Source of the DNA: CAVQMB01 sp963713445
GTDB taxonomy: Bacteria; Pseudomonadota; Gammaproteobacteria; Competibacterales; Competibacteraceae
DNA length: 64,000 nucleotides
Assembly: GCA_963713445.1 (NCBI GenBank)
Contig: CAVQMB010000002.1
Span: 245,203 to 309,202, forward strand
Reading direction: 5' to 3'
In this document: positions 55,039 to 61,836 of the stretch, in pieces
Position numbering within the stretch: position 1 is the first letter of the stretch
Layout: each line of letters opens with the position of its first letter
The notes under the pieces: model-generated
Seen by the model: only the letters and a program-made list of their open reading frames with translations
What the model was told of the DNA's origin: nothing
The model's database searches: none
Translations under genes and position numbers: made by a program

Positions 55039-56108
55039 CCTGATTAGCCCTCATCCTCAGCCCTAAAAGTTGCTTGCCAAGCGCAATCGCCGCTCCGGGC
55101 AAGGCGCACACAGCATTATCGCCCGTGCCAGTCGCGGCAGCATCGCGGCCAAGCGAAATCGGCGGTTGAATCGATAAGCCGCCTCGGCCAGATAGCGCCG
55201 CGCGTACTTGGCCTGTTTGAAGGCGTGGTAACGTCCGCTGATCGCGCGCTTGAGGTTACCCAGTACGATATTGACCCAGCGCGCACCGCTCACCTCGGTC
55301 GCCGCGCGCCCGCCGCCGGTTTTGAGCACCGTATGGGCATGACCCGCCTCGACGACGCGGCCAAAGCAGGCCAGTCCGTCGGAGTAGACCTCCGCCGGAG
55401 CCGCCAGACGCCGTTGTACCCAATCGTTGAGCGAGGCGTTGTCGAACGCGCGAACCGGCTCGATCACCGCGAAGCGGGGGTGTTGCAGGTCAGCGTCGGT
55501 CTCCACCGCCACCACGAACGGTTGCTTGTTCTCCGAGCCCCGGCCGCGCTTGCCGCCGTTGCGCTCGCCACCGAGGTAGGCGTCATCGATCTGTATAAAG
55601 CCTTCGAGACGACGTGTGCGTTCCCGTTCCTGCATCGCCTGCATCACCTTGTGCTTGATCCGCCAGGCGGCCTTGTAGTTAATCCCGAGGTGGCGCATCA
55701 ACTCCAGCGCCGAGAGGTTGGTCTTGGTCGTGGTCAACAGATACAGCGCCAGATACCAGGTCGTCAACGGCAGCTTGGTGCCGGCCATCAAGGTGCCACT
55801 GATCAGCGTGCTCTGGTGTCGGCACGAGCGGCATTGGTAATACACCCGCCCGCCACGCCGAAACCGCGAGCGCGGCCGCTGGCCACACCTCGGGCAACGA
55901 AAGCCGTGCGGCCAGCGCGTCTTGTACAGGGCGCGGTAACATTTGGCTTCGGTGCCATAGCGTTCAATGAAACCCGCCATCGACAGGCCGGGTTGAAACT
56001 GGACGGGGTTGATAGCCATGCTCGCGATCCTCGGTGAACGTGGCCTCATTGTCCCATCGTGCTGTCTCAAAACATGAGACTGGCCGCTGAGCTTCGGGGC
56101 TAATCAGG
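55039..56108 (-). mobile_element. IS1595-family insertion sequence, copy A
   Basis: 1,070 bp, with imperfect terminal inverted repeats starting CCTGATTAGCCC (outer 12 bases identical, then CTCAG again shared after 5 differing bases). It is flanked by an 8-bp target duplication AAGCAATA. It encodes one transposase on the minus strand. It splits the cassette 1 gene in frame with restoration after excision. The transposase is the same protein as in copy B. Confidence 0.93.
55063..56019 (-). CDS. IS1595-family transposase (ISXO2-like), copy A
   Basis: With ATG 56019 and GAGGA upstream, the protein has 318 residues, MAINPVQFQPGLSMAGFIERYGTEAKCYRALYKTRWPHGF. An N-terminal zinc ribbon has CPRCGQ and CRSCRHQ. 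The DDE domain contains FIQIDDAYLGGERNGGK (first Asp), YSDGLACF (second Asp) and the AVRWVN-type NIVLGNLKRAISGRYHAF region. It is identical in length and translated sequence to copy B. A longer frame starts at 56070. Confidence 0.92.
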   Translation of the reverse strand: MAINPVQFQPGLSMAGFIERYGTEAKCYRALYKTRWPHGFRCPRCGQRPRSRFRRGGRVYYQCRSCRHQSTLISGTLMAGTKLPLTTWYLALYLLTTTKTNLSALELMRHLGINYKAAWRIKHKVMQAMQERERTRRLEGFIQIDDAYLGGERNGGKRGRGSENKQPFVVAVETDADLQHPRFAVIEPVRAFDNASLNDWVQRRLAAPAEVYSDGLACFGRVVEAGHAHTVLKTGGGRAATEVSGARWVNIVLGNLKRAISGRYHAFKQAKYARRYLAEAAYRFNRRFRLAAMLPRLARAIMLCAPCPERRLRLASNF

Positions 56109-56116
56109 AAGCAATA
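56109..56116. repeat. Target site duplication, IS copy A (right)
   Basis: AAGCAATA, matching 55031-55038. Its last base starts the apparent ATG of the 3' half of the cassette 1 gene. Confidence 0.95.
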
Positions 56117-56784
56117 TGCTGATTTACCTAAATCCTGATTTATCTGGTCGGATAGAGGAGGTGTCAGTTTATTGGTCTAACGACGATCTGAAACGAATAC
56201 TGAACCAAGGTGGTGCAGCCTTAGGTATAAAGTTTGAAGAAAACTTTGAAGAAGCTTGCGCAAATCTTAGCTATGGAAATGCAGGGATTCTACAAGCACT
56301 TACCCTGAAATCTCTCGATGCTTTAGGAATTACCGAAGAAGTAGATGGCAATATTGAAATCAGCGATAAAGAAGCGCTGCATACTGCGGCTTTGCACTAT
56401 GCAGACCAGTTGAATGCGTTATATCAGCAATTTGCAAAGCGCGTTGCGGGTGGTATCAGAACGCGTCAGGATTCAACAGGAATCTATGCACACGCAATGG
56501 CAGTAATAGTAGAGGCCCCGGATGATATGTGTCTCAGAGGAATTCCTTTGGAATACATCTATCAAGTGGCCCATGCCAGGGAAAATAGAATTCAGAAAGG
56601 GAACCTACGCACGATTCTTGAAAAGCTTGAAGGGCTTCAAGTCGATAAAGAAGGGCGAGGCCTCGTTGTTGCTTACAACGAAGCAGACGGGGAAGTTACT
56701 GTCGTTGATAGGCAGCTTCTTTTATATCGCCAATTCTGCACAGTAAGTTGGCCGTGGGAGAACCTCATTGATGAGATTCGGGGC

Positions 56785-56865
56785 AGCTAACAAGGCCGTA
56801 AACACGGACGCATTTTTCGTTCGCTGTGCTCCCTACAAGTGCGCCGGTTACGGCTGGCGTTAGAT
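56785..56865 (+). other. attC site of cassette 1
   Basis: The 81-base element runs from AGCTAAC (left, one mismatch to RYYYAAC) to GTTAGAT (right, matches GTTRRRY). Internal arms AAGGCCGTAA...ACGGACGC and GCGCCGGTTACGGCTG pair imperfectly as an extended hairpin. It overlaps the stop codon of the P-loop gene, usual in cassettes. The recombination point is after G56859. Confidence 0.8.
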
Positions 56866-56890
56866 TTCTGGTGCCAAATGTGAGGCCACT

Positions 56891-57313
56891 ATGAGCATCC
56901 GAGCACTTTCCGAGGCCATAACGGACTTGCCCTACGCCCTGTCGGAGCAGGTGCTGAGCTACGCACGCTCGTTGGATGTCGCAGCGCCTGAGATATTCAA
57001 AGACGCTGGGGTACAATTCTCACGGGAAGTTGCGGACACCTTGGTGTTTGTTGCCGGTCTCAGGAAACTCCTCTCAATTATTGATTCGAACTACTGGGTA
57101 ATCGACAACGTCGGTGCGATTCTGGAGCGCCAACAAGATCAATTCTCCGTGAGGGTCGGTGGTACAGACCTATCCAGAGGCGGCGACTATCACCATGCGC
57201 TAGTAACCGTTCGAAAGGAACTAGTAGAGCTTCTGTCTGAACATCAACTGCTGCACTTCGCCCAAAACGTGCCTTATGTAGAGGTGGTTCGGGGACTCGC
57301 GAATGGACGTTAG
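56891..57313 (+). CDS. Cassette 2, first gene: unrecognised 140-residue protein
   Basis: Starts 32 bases after the cassette boundary. Sequence features: MSIRALSEAITDLPYALSEQ, a hydrophobic helix-like LVFVAGLRKLLSIIDSNYW, then a Gly-rich loop (VGGTDLSRGG) and a helical end LVELLSEHQLLHF. No signal peptide or known domain. It is intact, lies between the two IS copies and overlaps the next gene by 11 bases, so the two are translated together and may act as a pair. Confidence 0.75.
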   Translation: MSIRALSEAITDLPYALSEQVLSYARSLDVAAPEIFKDAGVQFSREVADTLVFVAGLRKLLSIIDSNYWVIDNVGAILERQQDQFSVRVGGTDLSRGGDYHHALVTVRKELVELLSEHQLLHFAQNVPYVEVVRGLANGR

Positions 57314-57358
57314 TGCAGTCCAGAAGAGCATCAAGAAATTCCTGAAGAAGCACAAGCA

Positions 57359-57366
57359 AACCTTTT
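57359..57366. repeat. Target site duplication, IS copy B (left)
   Basis: AACCTTTT, repeated at 58437-58444. It differs from the duplication at copy A. Confidence 0.95.
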
Positions 57367-58436
57367 CCTGATTAGCCCCGAAGCTCAGCGGCCAGTCTCA
57401 TGTTTTGAGACAGCACGATGGGACAATGAGGCCACGTTCACCGAGGATCGCGAGCATGGCTATCAACCCCGTCCAGTTTCAACCCGGCCTGTCGATGGCG
57501 GGTTTCATTGAACGCTATGGCACCGAAGCCAAATGTTACCGCGCCCTGTACAAGACGCGCTGGCCGCACGGCTTTCGTTGCCCGAGGTGTGGCCAGCGGC
57601 CGCGCTCGCGGTTTCGGCGTGGCGGGCGGGTGTATTACCAATGCCGCTCGTGCCGACACCAGAGCACGCTGATCAGTGGCACCTTGATGGCCGGCACCAA
57701 GCTGCCGTTGACGACCTGGTATCTGGCGCTGTATCTGTTGACCACGACCAAGACCAACCTCTCGGCGCTGGAGTTGATGCGCCACCTCGGGATTAACTAC
57801 AAGGCCGCCTGGCGGATCAAGCACAAGGTGATGCAGGCGATGCAGGAACGGGAACGCACACGTCGTCTCGAAGGCTTTATACAGATCGATGACGCCTACC
57901 TCGGTGGCGAGCGCAACGGCGGCAAGCGCGGCCGGGGCTCGGAGAACAAGCAACCGTTCGTGGTGGCGGTGGAGACCGACGCTGACCTGCAACACCCCCG
58001 CTTCGCGGTGATCGAGCCGGTTCGCGCGTTCGACAACGCCTCGCTCAACGATTGGGTACAACGGCGTCTGGCGGCTCCGGCGGAGGTCTACTCCGACGGA
58101 CTGGCCTGCTTTGGCCGCGTCGTCGAGGCGGGTCATGCCCATACGGTGCTCAAAACCGGCGGCGGGCGCGCGGCGACCGAGGTGAGCGGTGCGCGCTGGG
58201 TCAATATCGTACTGGGTAACCTCAAGCGCGCGATCAGCGGACGTTACCACGCCTTCAAACAGGCCAAGTACGCGCGGCGCTATCTGGCCGAGGCGGCTTA
58301 TCGATTCAACCGCCGATTTCGCTTGGCCGCGATGCTGCCGCGACTGGCACGGGCGATAATGCTGTGTGCGCCTTGCCCGGAGCGGCGATTGCGCTTGGCA
58401 AGCAACTTTTAGGGCTGAGGATGAGGGCTAATCAGG
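57367..58436 (+). mobile_element. IS1595-family insertion sequence, copy B
   Basis: 1,070 bp, same length, termini and transposase as copy A but in opposite orientation, 1,258 bases away. Ends CCTGATTAGCCCC / AGGGCTAATCAGG. It is flanked by AACCTTTT on both sides. It interrupts the second gene of cassette 2. The different duplications show that each copy entered separately. Confidence 0.93.
57456..58412 (+). CDS. IS1595-family transposase (ISXO2-like), copy B
   Basis: 318 residues from ATG 57456, identical in translated sequence to copy A, including the zinc ribbon (CPRCGQ, CRSCRHQ) and the DDE-domain motifs FIQIDDAYLGGE and YSDGLACF. No disruption seen, so it could be active. The identity of the two copies implies recent transposition or gene conversion. 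Confidence 0.92.
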   Translation: MAINPVQFQPGLSMAGFIERYGTEAKCYRALYKTRWPHGFRCPRCGQRPRSRFRRGGRVYYQCRSCRHQSTLISGTLMAGTKLPLTTWYLALYLLTTTKTNLSALELMRHLGINYKAAWRIKHKVMQAMQERERTRRLEGFIQIDDAYLGGERNGGKRGRGSENKQPFVVAVETDADLQHPRFAVIEPVRAFDNASLNDWVQRRLAAPAEVYSDGLACFGRVVEAGHAHTVLKTGGGRAATEVSGARWVNIVLGNLKRAISGRYHAFKQAKYARRYLAEAAYRFNRRFRLAAMLPRLARAIMLCAPCPERRLRLASNF

Positions 58437-58444
58437 AACCTTTT
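58437..58444. repeat. Target site duplication, IS copy B (right)
   Basis: AACCTTTT, matching 57359-57366. Downstream sequence continues the interrupted frame as TTC ACG ATT AGC. Confidence 0.95.
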
Positions 58445-59094
58445 TCACGATTAGCTCAAATCAATCAAAGGCCCTTGAGCTTGCCGTCACCGTAGGCGTC
58501 TCTGAGCATTACCGGTCAACGGGCTACACAATCCATGTTATAAACCCGAAGAAGAGTCCGAGCACGTTTGTCGTAAAGACCAGCACTAGGGGGCATCCTT
58601 GGAACTTCACGCATCTCAAATTTGAGCGGAACGGTGCGGTTTATGAAGGCCACATGAACCTCATAGTCCAGAGTGCGCATGATGAGGGGAGGTACTGCGT
58701 CGACTTTGGATTAACAAAAGTCGGTTGTGTGCCAGACAAGGCAACAAAGGAAGCGTGGGTTGCTGCTAAGAATAGCGATTTAGTCACCTTCGCCGAGGTC
58801 AAGAAGCTCGTGGTGTATCCAATGCTCCTCGCTCAATTCTTGGGGATCGTCCACGAAATCAAGCCATGCTTCATTCACGGGCGAACACCCAAAGGCTTTA
58901 TCAGTGATGATCATCTTTTTCCGGTTTTGGCATCGCTGGGGAATTTCTCGGGAAACTCTTCAAAGATCGTTGAGGGCTACAAGAGCCGTAAAATTCGCCT
59001 TGTGATAGCCGAGAACTTTGACCTCAGGCTTGCTAGGGTAAGGGGCAAGAGGCAGGTCAGTCCATTTGTGTATGTGGAGGAATTTGAAGACGAA

Positions 59095-59193
59095 ATCTAA
59101 CAATTCGTTGCAGCGGACGTTTGACCCACCGCCCATTCTTGCTACCGCAAAAACGGTCGTCGCCTCAAACGCCGCTGAACTCAGGCGTTGGGC
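59095..59193 (+). other. attC site of cassette 2
   Basis: The best attC in the array: 99 bases from ATCTAAC (RYYYAAC) to GTTGGGC (GTTRRRY). Left AACAATTCGTTGCAGCGGAC and right CGCCGCTGAACTCAGGCGTT follow the layout of classical integron 59-base elements. The arms CAGCGGACGTTTGA and TCAAACGCCGCTG pair with one unpaired base, as expected for strand choice by IntI. The recombination point follows G59187. Confidence 0.92.
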
Positions 59194-59213
59194 AGCTAGG
59201 AAAGGAGAGATGA

Positions 59214-59564
59214 ATGGAACCAATTTATGATCGCTCGGGCCGAGTGGTGGCATGGCTAAGCGGTAGCGATATCTACAATCTCAACGGTTCACATGCGGCT
59301 GTGCTAAACCGCAATAATGTTTATGGCCATAGAGGGCAGCAACTTGGCGTGTTCGACAATGGTTTTTTCAGGGACCATCGTGGTGGCGCAGTAGCATTCG
59401 TAAAAGGGGCAGCAGGCGGCCCAGTTCCGCCGGTACCATCTGTGCCCCCAGTTCCGCCTGTACCGTCAGTCCCGCCGGTACCAGCAGTACCAGCGGTGCC
59501 TAGAGTTCCGGCGGTTCCTTCGCTTGGGTGGGGGCAAGAGTGGCAACAGTTCATCAACGCATGA
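59214..59564 (+). CDS. Cassette 3: four-repeat beta-flower-type protein with Pro-Val tail
   Basis: ATG 59214 with AAAGGAG upstream, 27 bases after the cassette boundary, gives 116 residues. The first 66 are four repeats of about 14-15 residues: YDRSGRVVAWLSGSD, IYNLNGSHAAVLNRN, VYGHRGQQLGVFDNG and FFRDHRGGAVAFVKG. This fits the 4-fold beta flower fold, often found in integron cassettes. The tail (about 70-102) is a run of PVPxVPP repeats, then WGQEWQQF. The function is unknown. The gene is intact and not hit by an IS. Confidence 0.82.
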   Translation: MEPIYDRSGRVVAWLSGSDIYNLNGSHAAVLNRNNVYGHRGQQLGVFDNGFFRDHRGGAVAFVKGAAGGPVPPVPSVPPVPPVPSVPPVPAVPAVPRVPAVPSLGWGQEWQQFINA

Positions 59565-59568
59565 GCTT

Positions 59569-59635
59569 GCCCAACAACCGCTTCCAGCCGACGTCGGCGC
59601 TACCGCGCCTCCTCGGCTGAAGCGGAGCGTTAGCT
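59569..59635 (+). other. attC site of cassette 3
   Basis: 67 bases from GCCCAAC (RYYYAAC) to GTTAGCT (one mismatch to GTTRRRY). The arms CCGCTTCCAGCCGACG and TCGGCTGAAGCGG pair with one unpaired base. The right end, GTTAGCTGGC, is shared with the first junction of the array at 54397 (GTTAGCTGC). It closes the array before the phage sequence resumes. Confidence 0.85.
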
Positions 59636-59683
59636 GGCTTCCTGGTCCGACTTCCTGCGATCCATTCCAATGCTCTCGCATTC

Positions 59684-59703
59684 TCTAACGGGGGTCTAAC
59701 GGG
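59684..59703. repeat. Short direct repeat TCTAACGGG
   Basis: TCTAACGGG occurs at 59684-59692 and 59695-59703 (period 11), in the 134-base gap between the last attC and gpG. It may be a protein-binding pair. The gap shows nothing else. Confidence 0.5.
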
Positions 59704-59769
59704 CCTAAAACAGCGCGCCCGCCCACACCTACCGCTTAGGCCTTCAACGCCGCTCAGAACGCCCCACGC

Positions 59770-60273
59770 TCAGCCGGCGGTGAGCGCGGCGATGTGGTCT
59801 TCCAGGATCTGCAGAATCTCGTCTTCCTCCGGCGGGCCGACGCCCAGGAACGGGCGCGGTGGCAGGCCGGGGTGGACGACTTTCTTAACCGGATGTTTGG
59901 CGCCCGGCCAGAACAGTGCCTGCTTGTTGCGCGGCAGGATGACGTAAGGACCGTCGGTGCCTTGCTGCTGCCACTCGGCATAGACCACGTTGGTGCCGGC
60001 CTCGGCGAAGTCGGGGCCGAAGTTGGGATGGATGGACCCGGCCAGGCGGCCGGTATCCTGCAGCGCCTGCCCGGTGCGCGACTTCAGCGCCGGCCACTGA
60101 GCGCCGGTGGCCGGATCGGCCCGATCGGCGAAGGCCCGTTCGGCGGCATCGACCAGGGTATTGGCGATCGGCTCCATGGCCGGGCTCATGTCGGCGCCGA
60201 ACGCGGCCAGCGCGCGCAGCTTGGCGGCGACCTCGTCGGCCAGGTGGACGTCGATGGACCAGTCGATGGGCAT
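59770..60273 (-). CDS. Phage virion morphogenesis protein, Mu gpG-like
   Basis: 167 residues. Features of the gpG/TIGR01635 family: MPIDWSIDVHLADEVAAKLRAL, then PATGAQWPALKSRTGQALQDTGRLAGSIHPNFG, VVYAEWQQQGTDGPYVILPRNKQALFWPG and HPGLPPRPFLGVGPPEED. Such proteins take part in head or head-tail assembly. The gene lies between MuF and the cassette array. A run of heptamers is found just upstream of its start. Confidence 0.85.
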   Translation of the reverse strand: MPIDWSIDVHLADEVAAKLRALAAFGADMSPAMEPIANTLVDAAERAFADRADPATGAQWPALKSRTGQALQDTGRLAGSIHPNFGPDFAEAGTNVVYAEWQQQGTDGPYVILPRNKQALFWPGAKHPVKKVVHPGLPPRPFLGVGPPEEDEILQILEDHIAALTAG

Positions 60274-60287
60274 GGGTTTGAAGTCCT

Positions 60288-60364
60288 CAGTCGTCAGTCG
60301 TCAGTCGTCAGTCGTCAGTCGTCAGTCGTCAGTCGTCAGTCGTCAGTCGTCAGTTCTCAGTCCT
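60288..60364. repeat. Heptamer tandem repeat (CAGTCGT)n upstream of gpG
   Basis: Nine perfect CAGTCGT units (60288-60350), then two variants (CAGTTCT, CAGTCCT). On the gpG strand the unit nearest the start codon supplies a GAGGA ribosome-binding-like word about 10 bases before ATG 60273. Copy number changes would alter the 5' leader, not the frame. Confidence 0.9.
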
Positions 60365-60503
60365 CGGTGCTCCACTGAAAACTGACGACCGATCACTTTA
60401 TACTGCTCTCCACCGTGGCGACGCTTGGAAAGTAGACGGCGATGCCAAGCGGCCCTTCTTCCCTCCCGGGCAATAGGCGCAATGGTGGACAGCCGGCCAC
60501 CCG

Positions 60504-61835
60504 TCACGGTGTCTCTCCCATCGGCTCGAACCGGGCGCGATTGTCCAGCCGGCTGTCGCGGATCTTGAAGGCGTTAACCAGGGCGTCGAGTTCGGCCCGT
60601 ACCTTCTTCATGCCCCGGCGCGGGGTGACCGGCACCAGGATGGTTTCGGCGCCGGCCGGGATCGCGTACAGCAGGTTGTCGTGGGTGTAGTCCCAGTAGA
60701 CCCGCACGTCAGGGCCGCTCAGTAACTTCGGCAGGTCGGCCAGCTCTTTTGCCGTGAGTGCCAGGCCGTCCTCGACGCGCTTGGCGCTGGCGGCATGGGC
60801 CAGGCTCTTCTCGTTCATCGCCACGATCATCGCCGGGTTGCGCCCGTGTTGCTGGACGAAGTCGCCGACCCGCGGCGTCAGCCAGTGCAGCACCTGGGCG
60901 CTGTGGCCGTTGCCGTGGCCCGGCAGCACGTTGTCGACCCAGTTCGCCCAGGCGGCCTGGCGCTCGCTGGAATTGTTGAGCGCCTGCACCGCCTGCGTGA
61001 GTAGCGATTGATCACGCACCCCGGCCAACTGACTGGCGAGCGCGCTATCGGTGCCGAAGGCCGAGGCCCCGGGGTTGTAGCTCCAACCCGGGGCGGTGGC
61101 GGCCTCGAACGGTTTGCCGTCGGGGCCGACGGTGCGCAGCGTGGTGACCGGGCGCTGGATCACCTCGCCGGTGCGCTTATCGGTGCCGGCATCGACCCAG
61201 CGCCGGCCCAGGCGCCCGGCGCTGGATTCCACATCGATCCCCAGGGCATCGACCTGGCGCTGGCTCAGGGCGCGCACCCGGCAGCGGCAGTTATAGGCGA
61301 TCGGCGGATAGAAGCTCTCCCAGAACGGGTCGTCGTAGCGGTAGACGCGCCCGTTCAACGCCGCGTGGCTGGGCCGGGTGCGATCGTCCATCACGGCGAC
61401 GTACTGCCAGAACGGGCGGTCGCCGGCATTGCTGAGCTGGGCGGCGTAGCGCCCGGCCATGTAGCCGCTCTGGGCATTGGTACGGAAGATGGTGTCGAGC
61501 CGCCAGGGCGAGCCTTCCTGGACCACCTCGGCGCCACCGTTGCTGTCGGTTACGATCTTGCGCCCCCACCAGCCGAGTGCCTTCAAGCGCGGTTCCAGAC
61601 GGCGGCGGAACTCGGCGCCGGTGATGCCGTCGGTGAAGATTTTGGCGGTTTCCTCGCGGATCGCCTCCAGCACGTCGGCGCGGGCGACCTTGGCGACGGT
61701 GAACGCGGTGGCCTGGGCGTCCTGCCAGGTCTCCCACCAGTTCCAGGAGAAGGTATAGCCCTTGGCCTCGAAATAGGCGATGGCGAGACGCGGCGGCAGC
61801 CCGAACACGTGGCGCAGATCGACCGGCTCGGGCAT
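60504..61835 (-). CDS. Phage head morphogenesis protein, MuF (gp30-like)
   Basis: 443 residues. The N-terminal SPP1 gp7/MuF domain contains FRTNAQSGYMAGRYAAQL, RPFWQYVAVMDDRTRPSHAALNGRVY and SFYPPIAYNCRCRV, the family signature. The C-terminal half (from about 290, WVDNVLPGHGNGHSAQVLHWL to YAIPAGAETILVPVTPRRGMKKVRAELDAL) resembles the barnase/EndoU-like domains often fused to MuF. Such fusions are polymorphic toxins or internal head proteins. The stop of portal lies 1 base upstream of its start. Confidence 0.87.
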   Translation of the reverse strand: MPEPVDLRHVFGLPPRLAIAYFEAKGYTFSWNWWETWQDAQATAFTVAKVARADVLEAIREETAKIFTDGITGAEFRRRLEPRLKALGWWGRKIVTDSNGGAEVVQEGSPWRLDTIFRTNAQSGYMAGRYAAQLSNAGDRPFWQYVAVMDDRTRPSHAALNGRVYRYDDPFWESFYPPIAYNCRCRVRALSQRQVDALGIDVESSAGRLGRRWVDAGTDKRTGEVIQRPVTTLRTVGPDGKPFEAATAPGWSYNPGASAFGTDSALASQLAGVRDQSLLTQAVQALNNSSERQAAWANWVDNVLPGHGNGHSAQVLHWLTPRVGDFVQQHGRNPAMIVAMNEKSLAHAASAKRVEDGLALTAKELADLPKLLSGPDVRVYWDYTHDNLLYAIPAGAETILVPVTPRRGMKKVRAELDALVNAFKIRDSRLDNRARFEPMGETP

Positions 61836-61836
61836 G

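Larger units (their letters stand above)
54432..56790 (+). pseudogene. Cassette 1: P-loop NTPase gene interrupted by an IS1595-family element
   Basis: Removing the IS (55039-56108) and one copy of the 8-bp duplication restores one frame of 426 residues (…VWSQSNMLIYLNPD…). The N-terminal domain has Walker A GESKCGKS (about 46-53) and a Walker B-like RRLVVEDFHYL (about 165-175), then a helical C-terminal half. It resembles ORC1-type/STAND AAA+ ATP-binding proteins but I recognise no named family. As it stands, the 5' part (202 residues to a stop in the IS) and the 3' part (from ATG 56116) are separate frames. The Walker domain is kept in the first fragment. The base composition is AT-richer than all neighbours. 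A defence or stress role is possible but unproven. Confidence 0.8.
57303..59100 (+). pseudogene. Cassette 2, second gene: PD-(D/E)XK-like nuclease candidate, interrupted by an IS
   Basis: The ATG at 57303 reads MDVSAVQKSIKKFLKKHKQTF up to the IS. Removing the IS and one duplication joins it in frame to FTISSNQSKALELAVTVGVSEHY...VYVEEFEDEI, 239 residues in all. A core resembling PD-(D/E)XK nucleases is visible: a helix with Glu, then CVDFGLTKV (Asp) and TFAEVKKLVVYPMLLAQFLG (Glu-x-Lys followed by a long helix). No exact family was assigned. In the current state, only a 21-residue N-terminal part and a 3' frame from 58654 are separately open. The stop is at the edge of attC2. Confidence 0.72.
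54398..59628 (+). mobile_element. Integron gene cassette array (three cassettes, no integrase in view)
   Basis: Four GTT-core junctions in one orientation at 54397, 56859, 59187 and 59629 delimit three cassettes. Each is followed within 27-35 bases by a start codon and, except for the first junction, preceded by an attC. The cassettes carry a P-loop NTPase gene (split by an IS), two overlapping genes (the second split by an IS), and a beta-flower-type gene. GC content is lower than the surrounding phage and chromosome. The outer junctions both read GTTAGCTG, as expected when cassettes enter one site. All genes point the same way, opposite to the phage genes. No intI or attI was found in the window. 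Confidence 0.85.

Noticed and set aside
57303..57366. A free-standing 22-codon micro-gene ending at TTTTCC TGA
   Set aside because: It is the N-terminus of the interrupted second cassette gene; the stop is provided by the IS end.
55039..58436. Composite transposon formed by the two IS copies
   Set aside because: Each copy has its own, different 8-bp duplication, and no duplication is shared by the outer ends, so the unit did not move as one.
59684..59703. A fourth attC fragment between the last cassette and gpG
   Set aside because: TCTAACGGG on one strand and GTTAGAC on the other recall core sites, but no paired arm or hairpin could be found around them.
60288..60364. CRISPR array
   Set aside because: The repeat unit is only 7 bases and there are no spacers. 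It is a simple tandem repeat.
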